38,764 bases of DNA from Bacteroidota bacterium (GTDB lineage Bacteria > Bacteroidota > Bacteroidia > Cytophagales > Cyclobacteriaceae), in contig JAEWLI010000031.1 of NCBI GenBank assembly GCA_023393375.1, positions 1 through 38,764 of the forward strand. Reading direction: 5' to 3'. The position numbers and the translations under genes are program-made. The notes beneath the pieces are model-generated. The model had not been told where the DNA came from, made no database searches, and worked only from the letters and a program-made list of their open reading frames with translations. Of this stretch, positions 25,602 through 34,523 are shown piece after piece (the stretch's first letter is position 1; every line of letters begins with the position of its first letter).

Positions 25602-25803
25602 TTGCCTTTTCTTAACAATTAATTATTGAAAATCTCCTGATTTTAGTTATTCAAGCTATATGGCCCTCCAGAGTCATTTAAGTAATCATGCAAAAATTTT
25701 CTGATACTATACACATCTTTATTAAAGGTTAATCTTTAGTTATTCATTACATTCAGCTAAACCATTCCATCAATTTTCCCTATTTTAATCCCAAATTTTT
25801 CTG

Positions 25804-28506
25804 ATGACAGATATTTCCAATTTAATAAAGTATTACCGTGCGTGTTTTCAAGCAGATAACAGGCAAATCTCACTTTCGAATACTTCAGGTACTAAAGTTG
25901 AAAATCATTGCCATTTTGAAAATGCTGACTTGTTAACCGGACAGGCACCTATTCACCCAATAGATACTAAATGGGCTGAAAAAGTGCTTCATACACTACA
26001 GGTATACGGAAGAGAAAAGGAGTTATATTATTTTGCATTTTATCTTGTAGGAAATATAGCCGACCAATCCATTTGCGCCCCCCTCCTATTGTACAAAGCC
26101 AATATCATCACTATCGATGAACTTTATTATCTTCAAATTGATCTTTCAAGCCGCACCATTAATCAATTTCTTTTAAACATCATAAAAGGCCAAGAAACAA
26201 ATACATCAGAAGAGGAATTACAACAATGGCCTCAGGGAGCCATCCAGTTTGAAGAATCCGGCCAAATCAGGAGAATTTTTGAATCATCTGCTCCTGACAT
26301 TGATGGAAGTGATCTTCTGATTTATCCTCAAGTAAATTCCCCGAACTTCATCAATAAGCAGAAGAAAAAAAATCAACTCAAATTATTGTCGGCTGTTGGA
26401 GCAGGAATCTATAATAAATCCAGGACTACATTGGGTATCCTAAGTGAATTAAAGATCCTTTCAAATACCCAGGATTATTCCAGACCTATGAAACTTCTTT
26501 TTCAGCAGAGTGAAGTTCAAAATCATATAACGATAAATGAAAAAGTATGGTCACCGGCAGTTTTAAGTAATTCCCAACGTGCCATTCTTGAATCTTTGAA
26601 AAAATATGATCTGAATATCATGATTGGCCCTCCCGGAACTGGTAAATCATATACTATTGCCGCTATAGCCAGTTTTTATATCAGCATCGGCAGGTCTGTA
26701 CTAATAGCATCGAGCAACAACCAGGCAGTAGATGTGGTAGGGAACAAACTTGCCGCTGATTTCGGATTGCCAGATGTAGCATTGAGGTGCGGCAAGCAGG
26801 ATTACAAAAAAGAGTTGAATCAACGACTGGAGAATTTATATTATGGTATGGGAGTTCCCAAGGTTGAATATCAGGAAATAAGCTCTCAGGAGAAAAACAT
26901 TGTAAAACAATTAAAGGAAATAGAAAAACTGGAAAAAACATTCAATGGTTATGAAAAAAGGGAGTTGATATTTGGAGCTCAGCTTAGCAAAAATTCGAAC
27001 TTTATAGTAGGAAAATTCTGGTTATTGGTGATCCGCTTCAATTTATACTTTCGGAAACACTTATGGAAAATATCCATTGCTTTGGATAAACTTATAAAAG
27101 CACACCATCAGGATATCAGAAATTATGTGCAATTGAGATTTCATTTTTTCCTTTCAGGATTTATAAAAAACCACAGAAAAGATCTCAGGCACTTTTCCAA
27201 AGCACTAAAAGCACGCACATTTTCAAGGAAGGAATCATTTTTTGATCAAATTAATTTTAAAGTGGTTCAAAAGGCATTTCCCGTATGGCTGGTAAATCTG
27301 GCTGACCTGAGTGATACATTGCCCCTTGAAAAGGAGTTGTTTGACCTGGTAATTATTGATGAAGCTACTCAATGTGATATTGCCAGTGTATTGCCATTAA
27401 TTCAAAGAGCCAAAAAATTATTGATCTCTGGCGACCCCAAACAGTTAAGGCATGTTTCATTTCTTTCCAGGGATCAGATGAATCTACTTTCCCAACAATC
27501 AAATTTATCAGATTGCGATCCTGAATTGCTAAATTTCAGGGAGAAAAGTATTCTGGATTTGGCAGCCGATTCTATTAATAAGACTTCTCAGGTTCACTTT
27601 TTAGATGAACATTATCGTAGTTTTCCTGATATCATCAACTTCAGTAACCGGGAATTCTACAACGGCAACTTGAAAATCATGACCTCCGATCCTGCAATTC
27701 AAGACCATCAACACCTTTTTATCATCAAATGCGAGGGTGTAAGAAATGAAAAAGGATATAATGAAGAAGAAGCTGAACAAATCTTTCTAAAAATAAAAGA
27801 CCTTATTCAAAATGAGCAAGATCTTTCAAAAGAAAGTTGTCAAACGATCGGGATTTTGTCACCTTTTCGGGAACAGGTAAATTATTTGCTTATGAAAGCA
27901 GAGAAAGAAATTCCTGTGGACATGACCATTAAACATCAGTTGCTCATAGGATCAGCCTATTCATTTCAAGGTGAAGAAAGGGATGTGATGTTTATCTCCC
28001 TGGCATTGGATCCCTCATCACATCCCACTGCATTTCGACATCTCAACCGCAGCGATGTTTTTAATGTAAGCATTACAAGGGCTAGATCACTTCAATACAT
28101 CTTCACCAGTTTAGACCCAAACACACTTAATCCGGAGTATCTTCTGACAAGATATTTACATTCAATCGGCAATGATAATATTCATCTTGGCAAGAAGGAC
28201 CCGTATAAAGATGAGTTCCTTTCAGAAGTGGAGAGTTTCCTTCGTGAACTAAGTTATTCACACCTTCATAAGTCATATCCAATTGCCGGAATAGAAATAG
28301 ATTTGTTACTCACCCAAAACAAAAAATCGTTTGGTCTCGATCTAATCGGTTATCCCGGGAAAATGGCAGGTGCTTTTCCATATGAACGTTATAAAATGCT
28401 TAGTCGTGTAGGAATAAAGGTATTCCCATTATCTTATAGTCAATGGAAATTACAGAAAATGGAATGCCAAAAAGCATTAAAAAAATTTATTGAGCATGTT
28501 GAATAA
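25804..28506 (+). CDS. SF1 (Dna2/Upf1-type) helicase with C-terminal Vsr-like domain
   Basis: 900 aa. An N-terminal region (1-250) with no recognised domain precedes a superfamily 1B helicase: Walker A GPPGTGKS (275-282), Walker B DEAT (519-522), GDPKQL, DEHYRS (601-606), SFQGEERD (720-727) and VSITRARS (755-762). Between Walker A and B is a long charged helical insert (about 350-480). Residues 803-900 resemble the Vsr/DUF559-type 'REase_MTES_1575' fold that ends many such helicases: E808/E810, GIEIDLLL (D833), FGLDLIG (D846) and a closing SYSQW. The usual ExDG is changed, so cleavage activity is uncertain. Probably DNA or RNA unwinding or defence. Stand-alone gene. Confidence 0.9.
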   Translation: MTDISNLIKYYRACFQADNRQISLSNTSGTKVENHCHFENADLLTGQAPIHPIDTKWAEKVLHTLQVYGREKELYYFAFYLVGNIADQSICAPLLLYKANIITIDELYYLQIDLSSRTINQFLLNIIKGQETNTSEEELQQWPQGAIQFEESGQIRRIFESSAPDIDGSDLLIYPQVNSPNFINKQKKKNQLKLLSAVGAGIYNKSRTTLGILSELKILSNTQDYSRPMKLLFQQSEVQNHITINEKVWSPAVLSNSQRAILESLKKYDLNIMIGPPGTGKSYTIAAIASFYISIGRSVLIASSNNQAVDVVGNKLAADFGLPDVALRCGKQDYKKELNQRLENLYYGMGVPKVEYQEISSQEKNIVKQLKEIEKLEKTFNGYEKRELIFGAQLSKNSNFIVGKFWLLVIRFNLYFRKHLWKISIALDKLIKAHHQDIRNYVQLRFHFFLSGFIKNHRKDLRHFSKALKARTFSRKESFFDQINFKVVQKAFPVWLVNLADLSDTLPLEKELFDLVIIDEATQCDIASVLPLIQRAKKLLISGDPKQLRHVSFLSRDQMNLLSQQSNLSDCDPELLNFREKSILDLAADSINKTSQVHFLDEHYRSFPDIINFSNREFYNGNLKIMTSDPAIQDHQHLFIIKCEGVRNEKGYNEEEAEQIFLKIKDLIQNEQDLSKESCQTIGILSPFREQVNYLLMKAEKEIPVDMTIKHQLLIGSAYSFQGEERDVMFISLALDPSSHPTAFRHLNRSDVFNVSITRARSLQYIFTSLDPNTLNPEYLLTRYLHSIGNDNIHLGKKDPYKDEFLSEVESFLRELSYSHLHKSYPIAGIEIDLLLTQNKKSFGLDLIGYPGKMAGAFPYERYKMLSRVGIKVFPLSYSQWKLQKMECQKALKKFIEHVE

Positions 28507-28524
28507 TGTAATCTACATCAAAAA

Positions 28525-29376
28525 TCAAAGTATTACTTTCTGTAGTTTAGATAGGTCTATTTGATCAGGCAATCGTATCATGAATTTTTCTTGAAGTACT
28601 TTTACTATTTCATCTACAGACGTAAGTTCGGTTTTTTCTGTTTTGCCATCCTTATAATGAACGGCCAGTTGCGTATTTCGAAGATTGTACCTGCTATCTT
28701 TTAATACCCGGGCAGCAATTAATCCGGTTACAAAATGTGATGCTGGATGATTGGACAAATACCAATTGGTCACTTCATAATCAGGTAAAAATTGTTCTTC
28801 GAGCGTAAATCTGTACACTGATCGCCAATCTTCTTTAATCAATACCTGAAGCATATAAAAACCGTTATCCAGAATCAAACGATATGGTTCGTGGGTAGTC
28901 ATTTGCTCCAAATCTGGCTTAAGCAATAAAGGGGCTGTGAGGGTTTGACCACCAAAACCCACATCCGCTATGAATTGTTGCCCATCTGCTTCTACAAGTA
29001 ATACCATATGACTACGGGGTGTAATTGAATCATCCGGTCGATTCCATATTACTCTTGCCGCAAGACCTTTTACTTTGAACCCAATGAGTTCCAATATTTC
29101 CTTGAAAAGGAGATTGTGCTCAAAGCAATAACCACCACGCATGTTATCTATTAGTTTTTTCCTTACCGAATCGATGTCCAACAGGACTGGAATTCCGAAA
29201 AAAGGATTTAAATTTTCAAATGGTATGGCGATTGGATGTAGAAAATGTAAGCTACGTAGACATTCCAAAGTTGGTTCAGCATTTCTATTAAAACCAATTC
29301 TTTGAAAATAGGAAAGCAATAAAGAATTTTTTGTCTCATTAAGGTGATTTTCAACAATTGTGGTATTCATGGGCAT
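28525..29376 (-). CDS. Arylamine N-acetyltransferase
   Basis: 283 aa, the normal length. The cysteine-protease-like catalytic triad is visible: C84 in MRGGYCFEHN, H123 in TPRSHMVLLV and D138 in FIADVGFGG. It transfers acetyl from acetyl-CoA to arylamines or hydrazines; bacterial homologues also act as amide synthases in natural-product pathways, but no such cluster is here. Convergent with the helicase gene, 18 bp between stops. Divergent from the RDD gene with about 180 bp between starts. Met3 is an alternative start. Confidence 0.94.
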   Translation of the reverse strand: MPMNTTIVENHLNETKNSLLLSYFQRIGFNRNAEPTLECLRSLHFLHPIAIPFENLNPFFGIPVLLDIDSVRKKLIDNMRGGYCFEHNLLFKEILELIGFKVKGLAARVIWNRPDDSITPRSHMVLLVEADGQQFIADVGFGGQTLTAPLLLKPDLEQMTTHEPYRLILDNGFYMLQVLIKEDWRSVYRFTLEEQFLPDYEVTNWYLSNHPASHFVTGLIAARVLKDSRYNLRNTQLAVHYKDGKTEKTELTSVDEIVKVLQEKFMIRLPDQIDLSKLQKVIL

Positions 29377-29557
29377 CAGTTTATTAATTTAAAAGATAAA
29401 ACGGTTTTATGGGGTTGGGGTTGTAATGCATTTCATGTTTTTATGGCCTTAAAAATTGATCCAATAATTATCAGATTAAGCGGATTTAATACTAAATTTA
29501 CTTTGTATAATTCAATATTTTTTTATAAATTGCAACTCAACCCAACTCTAATTAGCC

Positions 29558-30043
29558 ATGAAACAGAAATATAAAGAAAATCAACCCGTTCCAAGCTCCA
29601 ATGAAAAAGAAAGTGACACTCCTTTTATGGGCATTCCTGATATCTATGTCGATTATGAATTTCCATCGCTATTAAGAAGAATAAAAGCCCTGGTAATAGA
29701 TTTGGTGGTATTATTGATCATTTTTTCTATCAGTGCCCTGTTGATAAATTTTATTGGTGGTGCACCAGGATGGGTGCGCGCATCCATTTTCATATCCATG
29801 TTTTATATTTACGATCCCGTCTTTATTGCATTTAATGGTGCTACCATAGGACACGCCATTATGAACATGAAGGTTAAGCGATTTAAAAACCCACACAAGA
29901 ATATGTCTTTAATTATGGCGGTTTTCCGGTTCTTTTTTAAAAGTATTCTTGGTTGGTTATCGTTCCTCACAGTCACATTTGATAAAAGGAAAAGGGCCAT
30001 CCATGACAAGTTAACCGGGTCAATTGTGTATATAAAATATTAA
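29558..30043 (+). CDS. RDD-family membrane protein
   Basis: 161 aa. A polar N-terminus (1-35) is followed by the RDD domain: LLRRIKALVIDLVVLLIIFS (first TM with the conserved Arg and Asp), a second TM (about 75-95), and GATIGHAIMNMKVKRF, the hallmark G-x-T-x-G-x-x-x-M loop. A third TM then leads to the closing KRKRAIHDKLTGSIVY, also typical (xxRxIHDxxAxTxVV). Function unproved; some RDD proteins have been proposed as cation antiporters. A TTACTTTG box (29498-29505) upstream is a near match to a -7 element. Repeats begin 12 bp after the stop. Confidence 0.9.
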   Translation: MKQKYKENQPVPSSNEKESDTPFMGIPDIYVDYEFPSLLRRIKALVIDLVVLLIIFSISALLINFIGGAPGWVRASIFISMFYIYDPVFIAFNGATIGHAIMNMKVKRFKNPHKNMSLIMAVFRFFFKSILGWLSFLTVTFDKRKRAIHDKLTGSIVYIKY

Positions 30044-30055
30044 ACTCCCAAATGT

Positions 30056-30428
30056 TTATCTGTGATCATCTGAGGAATCTGTGAGAAAAAAAACAGCTCA
30101 CAGATAGCACTGATTTATACAGATGGTTTATTGATCATCCAATCATTTAATCAACCCTGTCTTGAATTATCATTCTACCATTAATAATTCATCCCATCTT
30201 TTATCTGTGATCACCTGTGTGATCTGTGAGAAAAAAAATAAGCTCACAGATAGCACTGATTTACACAGATGGTTTTATTGATCATCAGATCATTTAATCA
30301 ACCCTGTCTTGAATTATCATTCTACCATTAATAATTCATCCCATCTTTTATCTGTGATCATCTGAGGAATCTGTGAGAAAAAAAAACAGCTCACAGATAG
30401 CACTGATTTACACAGATGGTTTTATTGT
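30056..30428. repeat. Array of a ~145-bp repeat, 2.5 copies, hairpin-forming
   Basis: Copy 1 spans 30056-30200 (145 bp), copy 2 30201-30347 (147 bp), partial copy 3 30348-30428 (81 bp). Each copy starts TTATCTGTGAT. It contains ATCTGTGAG, an A8-A9 tract and CTCACAGAT (perfect 9-bp arms) nested inside outer ATCTGTG / CACAGAT arms, so ~28-nt imperfect arms fold around the A tract. A conserved ~65-bp second half (starting near ATTGATCATC) completes copies 1 and 2. Copies differ at few positions, and copy 3 mixes variants of copies 1 and 2. The array fills the gap between convergent RDD and ELWxxDGT genes and overlaps the latter's stop codon. Confidence 0.92.
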
Positions 30429-32773
30429 TTAACAAATTTCCTGGTATAAACTTGTTGATTCATTTGTACCTGAAGCAGATAATGGCCCCCCGGTAGTGTT
30501 GAAGTATTTATTTCCAATTGGTTCTGACCCGGATGCAACATTCTTTGATCATTGATAACCGTTCTACCCATTAAATCAGTTACTAGAATTTGACATGCAC
30601 CACCATTCTCGAGATAAGTATCTGCTTTTAATTCATTAAAAACAGGTATTGGATAAAAAGTGATAGCCAATTCCTGTTCTTCGTTAGGAGCATTATTAAA
30701 GAAATCAGGATCAAAAATGCCATTACTAATCATCTTTCTTGCATCCGTTAATCTGCCATAAGCTGCCAATACATCATTTCTGCTGGTAATAATTCCATCC
30801 ACATCATACCCATCAGCAGCTTTATCAAACCATTGCTTATCAGAATTTTCTGTTAATCTTATGTATCTGGCATATGGCATTCCTTGTCTAACTGCGGGAC
30901 TTATATCAAGAAATGATGTCCGGCAATAACTGTTAGGCAGACTATACCATGAGATCCCATCATGCGATAATTCTATCAAGGCCATTTCAGGATAATTCCT
31001 GACACCATTTTCATAACACATCTGATCAGCCCGGCCAAAACTGGTTTCCACAACTATGATTTCAGGATCCGTTGTGCCATCATCATAAACTTCCGCACCC
31101 AACTTAAGGGTAATTTGACCACCAAAACCTAAAGACACAAAATTATAAGTATCATTTTCCTGAGGTTGTCCCAGGGATTTTGAGGGATCACTGCGGATTT
31201 CTGATATTTTTTTGCCATCCCTTAAAGTTCCCTGATCAAATGAAACCACTTCAGTGGCAAAGAATGATTCTGACGGATCAAATTTCCATAGTTCACGTCC
31301 ATCAATCCCATTATCACAAGTGAAATACGCCACATCATTCAGTACAATTATATCCTCAATATAACTTGATCCGGCCAGATTGATATCTTTTACTATTTGT
31401 GTGCCCCGTGCACTGCCATCCGTAACCCAAAGTTCGTTTTCATGCACTTCATCATAGGCGGTAAAATAAAGTAAATCCCCGATTGGAAAAAAGTATTGAG
31501 CAGTTCGGATATCCGGATTCAGAATAGTAGTGCTAGTGCCGTTACCCTTGACCAGAGTTGGTGGTTGATAAGGATATGAGTAGTAATAATAAGCATTAAT
31601 ATAGGATTTCCCATTGAAAAAATAAAGTATTTCGCTTTGGTAATCAGTTGGATAATAAACCAATTCGCTACCATTGAAATATATAACCCACCTATCTATT
31701 TCATCACCTATGATAATATATATATTTCCCCCGTCTATTTTATACCAACTACGTACCCCACAATATATCGAACAAATTTCATAATGTATTGTCCCTTCAG
31801 TGGTGCCGTCACTTTTGCTAAACAAAGCAGCTGCACCATTATACGGTTCAGGGGTAAATGATGACCAAAAATGGAGATATCCATTTAATTCAATAATATC
31901 TGAAACAATTCCCCCTGGGATTGCTGTGGTATATTCATAGAATCTATAATTTTCGAAAGTTGTAATTTTTTCAGTCCCCGATTCCTCACCATTTGTTCTC
32001 CAAACATTTTCCGTTCTACTAAAATCAAACTCAGGATCTACCATACCCACATTTGCTATGAAATAGATCATATCCTTATACTGGATCAATGACCTGATTT
32101 TTGAATCACCATGCTCATTTAAATCCGTAATCATGACTGTGCCAACCTCAGTCCCATCAGTTTTCCATAGTTCAGTCCCATGAATCCCATCATCTGCTAC
32201 AAATATTACCATATCTTGATAGCCAATAAATCCAAATGGAAAACTATGGCCATCAGGATAAATGTCTTTAATCATTTCTGCACCTAATCCCTGGTTTGTT
32301 ACCCATGGTTCCACTCCAAACACACCATCACTGGCAGAAAAATATACTTTGCCATTGGCATAAGACAGATGATTGGGGTAAGTATCTCCTGCAGGATTAA
32401 TATCATGTACCATAAAAGTGCCTTCTTCACTCCCATCACTGCGCCATAGTTCCCTCCCATGAATACCATCATCTGCTACAAAATACAGGATATTGCCAAA
32501 CAAGTTCAATTCTTCATTTCGCCTCAAACCACTTCCACCTGAATTGATGTCTTTAACCATCTGGGTTCCTACCGGAGTACCATCACTTTTCCAGAGCTCA
32601 AAACCATGTACTCCGTCATCAGCAATAAAATAAAAATGATCATTCAGTATGACCTTTGCGCCGGGATGGCTATCACCATCCGGATTGATGTTTTTAAGTA
32701 ACTGCTGTCCTGTCCCATTTGTAGTGAACAGGCAAATCATCAGCATGCATAAAATGGTAACATTTGTTTTCAT
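30422..32773 (-). CDS. ELWxxDGT-repeat surface protein with T9SS sorting domain
   Basis: 783 aa. Signal peptide (1-22). An ELWxxDGT beta-propeller-like region carries FELWKSDGT (58-66), RELWRSDGS, TELWKTDGT, NELWVTDGS and RELWKFDPS, plus degenerate copies (EPWVTNQG, NVWRTNGE). A second domain (about 505-670) has FVSLGFGGQITLKLGAEVYD and SHDGISWYSL, and looks like a beta-sandwich adhesive module. The last ~75 residues (FYPIPVFNEL ... YTRKFVKQ) are a type A C-terminal sorting domain, so the protein should cross the outer membrane by the type IX system and be released or attached. Its last three codons lie in the 145-bp repeat. Confidence 0.92.
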   Translation of the reverse strand: MKTNVTILCMLMICLFTTNGTGQQLLKNINPDGDSHPGAKVILNDHFYFIADDGVHGFELWKSDGTPVGTQMVKDINSGGSGLRRNEELNLFGNILYFVADDGIHGRELWRSDGSEEGTFMVHDINPAGDTYPNHLSYANGKVYFSASDGVFGVEPWVTNQGLGAEMIKDIYPDGHSFPFGFIGYQDMVIFVADDGIHGTELWKTDGTEVGTVMITDLNEHGDSKIRSLIQYKDMIYFIANVGMVDPEFDFSRTENVWRTNGEESGTEKITTFENYRFYEYTTAIPGGIVSDIIELNGYLHFWSSFTPEPYNGAAALFSKSDGTTEGTIHYEICSIYCGVRSWYKIDGGNIYIIIGDEIDRWVIYFNGSELVYYPTDYQSEILYFFNGKSYINAYYYYSYPYQPPTLVKGNGTSTTILNPDIRTAQYFFPIGDLLYFTAYDEVHENELWVTDGSARGTQIVKDINLAGSSYIEDIIVLNDVAYFTCDNGIDGRELWKFDPSESFFATEVVSFDQGTLRDGKKISEIRSDPSKSLGQPQENDTYNFVSLGFGGQITLKLGAEVYDDGTTDPEIIVVETSFGRADQMCYENGVRNYPEMALIELSHDGISWYSLPNSYCRTSFLDISPAVRQGMPYARYIRLTENSDKQWFDKAADGYDVDGIITSRNDVLAAYGRLTDARKMISNGIFDPDFFNNAPNEEQELAITFYPIPVFNELKADTYLENGGACQILVTDLMGRTVINDQRMLHPGQNQLEINTSTLPGGHYLLQVQMNQQVYTRKFVKQ

Positions 32774-32956
32774 AATGTTTATGGTTTAATAATTGAAAAA
32801 TCTTTTTGAGAAGGGATCAAGAGATTAAACATAAGAGTTGGAATTAAGTCAAAAAAATATTTACATTAAATATAAACAAATCTCTAATTATTTTGACTTT
32901 TTAATTAGAATATTTTATTCCTCTTTTTTGAATGGAGGTGAAAATATTTACCTAGA

Positions 32957-34375
32957 TTAACATTCCGGATGGCTGACGGGAACATTGATGGCCAAACCTC
33001 CTTCAGATGTCTCCTTATATCGGGAATCCATATCTCTTGCGGTGCGCAACATGGTCCTAATCACCGCATCAAGGCTTACTTTGGCAAACTGAGGATCTGT
33101 AGCGAGGGCTATCTGGGCAGCAAGTATTGCTTTCATAGCCCCCATTGCATTTCTTTCAATACAAGGAATTTGCACCAATCCCCCAACCGGATCACATGTA
33201 AGGCCCAAATGATGTTCCATGGCTATTTCAGCAGCCATTAAGACTCTTTCAGGGGAGCCCCCAAGGCATTCGGTGAGGGCAGCTGCGGCCATAGCGGAAG
33301 ACACACCAATTTCTGCCTGGCATCCTCCCATTGCAGCTGATAAAGTAGCTCCTTTTTTAAATAAGCTTCCTATCTCCCCGGCAACTAATAGGAATCTGTG
33401 TAGGTTGGCAGGTTCCGGATGGTCACAAAAACAATAATAGTAAAACATTACTGCCGGAATTACTCCGGCTGCACCATTGGTCGGTGCAGTAACCACTCTG
33501 CCGAATGCAGCATTTTCTTCATTTACTGCCAATGCGAAACAGCTTACCCAGTTCAATGTTTCAGTGAATGAATGATCAGCTGTTTTTATTCTTTCAATCC
33601 ATTCATCAATAGAACTGTAACTACCGGAAGATATCAGCTTTTTGTTTTGTGATGATGCCCGACGATGTACCTGCAACCCTCCCGGTAAAATGCCTTCACT
33701 ATGACATCCCCTGTACACACATTTCTTCATAGTTTGCCATAGTTCATCAAGACCGTTTCTTGTCATCTCGACAGACCGCCAGGCTTTTTCATTTTCAAAC
33801 ACAATTTCAGAAATGGTCATTTGTGTACTGTGACAATAACCCAGCAACTGTTTTGCATTATCTATTGGAAAGGGCAATGGCTCATGATTGATTTCCTTCT
33901 TTTCATTTTTTTTTACCACAAAACCACCACCGATAGAATAATAGGTTTCTTTTATTACCTTTTCATCTTTGGTTTTAATAGATATTATCAACGCATTGGC
34001 ATGAAATGACAAAGCTTTATCAGGATGAAAAATCAGATTTTTGTTCGGATCAAATGGAATTATATACCGGCCATATACATTGATCTGCTTGCGCTGCTTA
34101 ATTTCATCAATTTTTTTAAAGATTGTGTCCGGATCAATGGATTTCACAATCTCACCCAAAATCGCTAATTGTACTGCTTTGTCAGTACCATGCCCTTTGC
34201 CAGTTTTAGCCAATGAACCATAAAGATCAATATCGATGTATTTAATAGTTTCAATTGGGTGGTGAATAAGAAATGAATCGATACACCTTTGTACAGCAAT
34301 CCATGGCCCCATTGTATGTGAACTGGATGGGCCTATTCCGATTTTGAAAATATCAAATACACTTATTTTTTCCAT
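32957..34375 (-). CDS. sdaA: L-serine ammonia-lyase (single-chain, iron-sulfur)
   Basis: 472 aa, the fused alpha+beta form. The N-terminal domain begins with GIGPSSSHTMGP (13-24). The catalytic domain has VTAPTNGAAGVIPAV and the cluster-binding cysteines C352 (GGCQAE), C394 (LTCDPVGG) and C405 (IPCIERN), spaced much as in E. coli SdaA. It deaminates L-serine to pyruvate and ammonia in the cytoplasm with a 4Fe-4S cluster. Probably monocistronic, with 148 bp upstream and 183 bp downstream. Confidence 0.96.
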   Translation of the reverse strand: MEKISVFDIFKIGIGPSSSHTMGPWIAVQRCIDSFLIHHPIETIKYIDIDLYGSLAKTGKGHGTDKAVQLAILGEIVKSIDPDTIFKKIDEIKQRKQINVYGRYIIPFDPNKNLIFHPDKALSFHANALIISIKTKDEKVIKETYYSIGGGFVVKKNEKKEINHEPLPFPIDNAKQLLGYCHSTQMTISEIVFENEKAWRSVEMTRNGLDELWQTMKKCVYRGCHSEGILPGGLQVHRRASSQNKKLISSGSYSSIDEWIERIKTADHSFTETLNWVSCFALAVNEENAAFGRVVTAPTNGAAGVIPAVMFYYYCFCDHPEPANLHRFLLVAGEIGSLFKKGATLSAAMGGCQAEIGVSSAMAAAALTECLGGSPERVLMAAEIAMEHHLGLTCDPVGGLVQIPCIERNAMGAMKAILAAQIALATDPQFAKVSLDAVIRTMLRTARDMDSRYKETSEGGLAINVPVSHPEC

Positions 34376-34523
34376 ACTGTATTTAACGAGAAAAACAAGA
34401 TTTCAATAAGTTATATCGATGAATGTATTCCAATATTTAGACTACAGTCTCCTATCTGCCTACCTGATTAAGTATTACTATAAAAACAACAAGGAATAAC
34501 TTATAATTGACATTCAGTTGTTG

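Noticed and set aside
30056..30428. Regular repeats considered as a CRISPR array.
   Set aside because: The unit is ~145 bp and conserved over its whole length, with no unique spacers and no cas genes in the window.
32846..32909. Overlapping AT-only inverted repeats between the ELWxxDGT and sdaA genes.
   Set aside because: Stems contain almost no G-C pairs and lack a terminator tail in the relevant direction; not distinguishable from AT-rich background.
34406..34504. 9-bp inverted words ATAAGTTAT / ATAACTTAT in the serine ammonia-lyase upstream region.
   Set aside because: They are 81 bp apart and purely AT-rich; chance is the simplest explanation.
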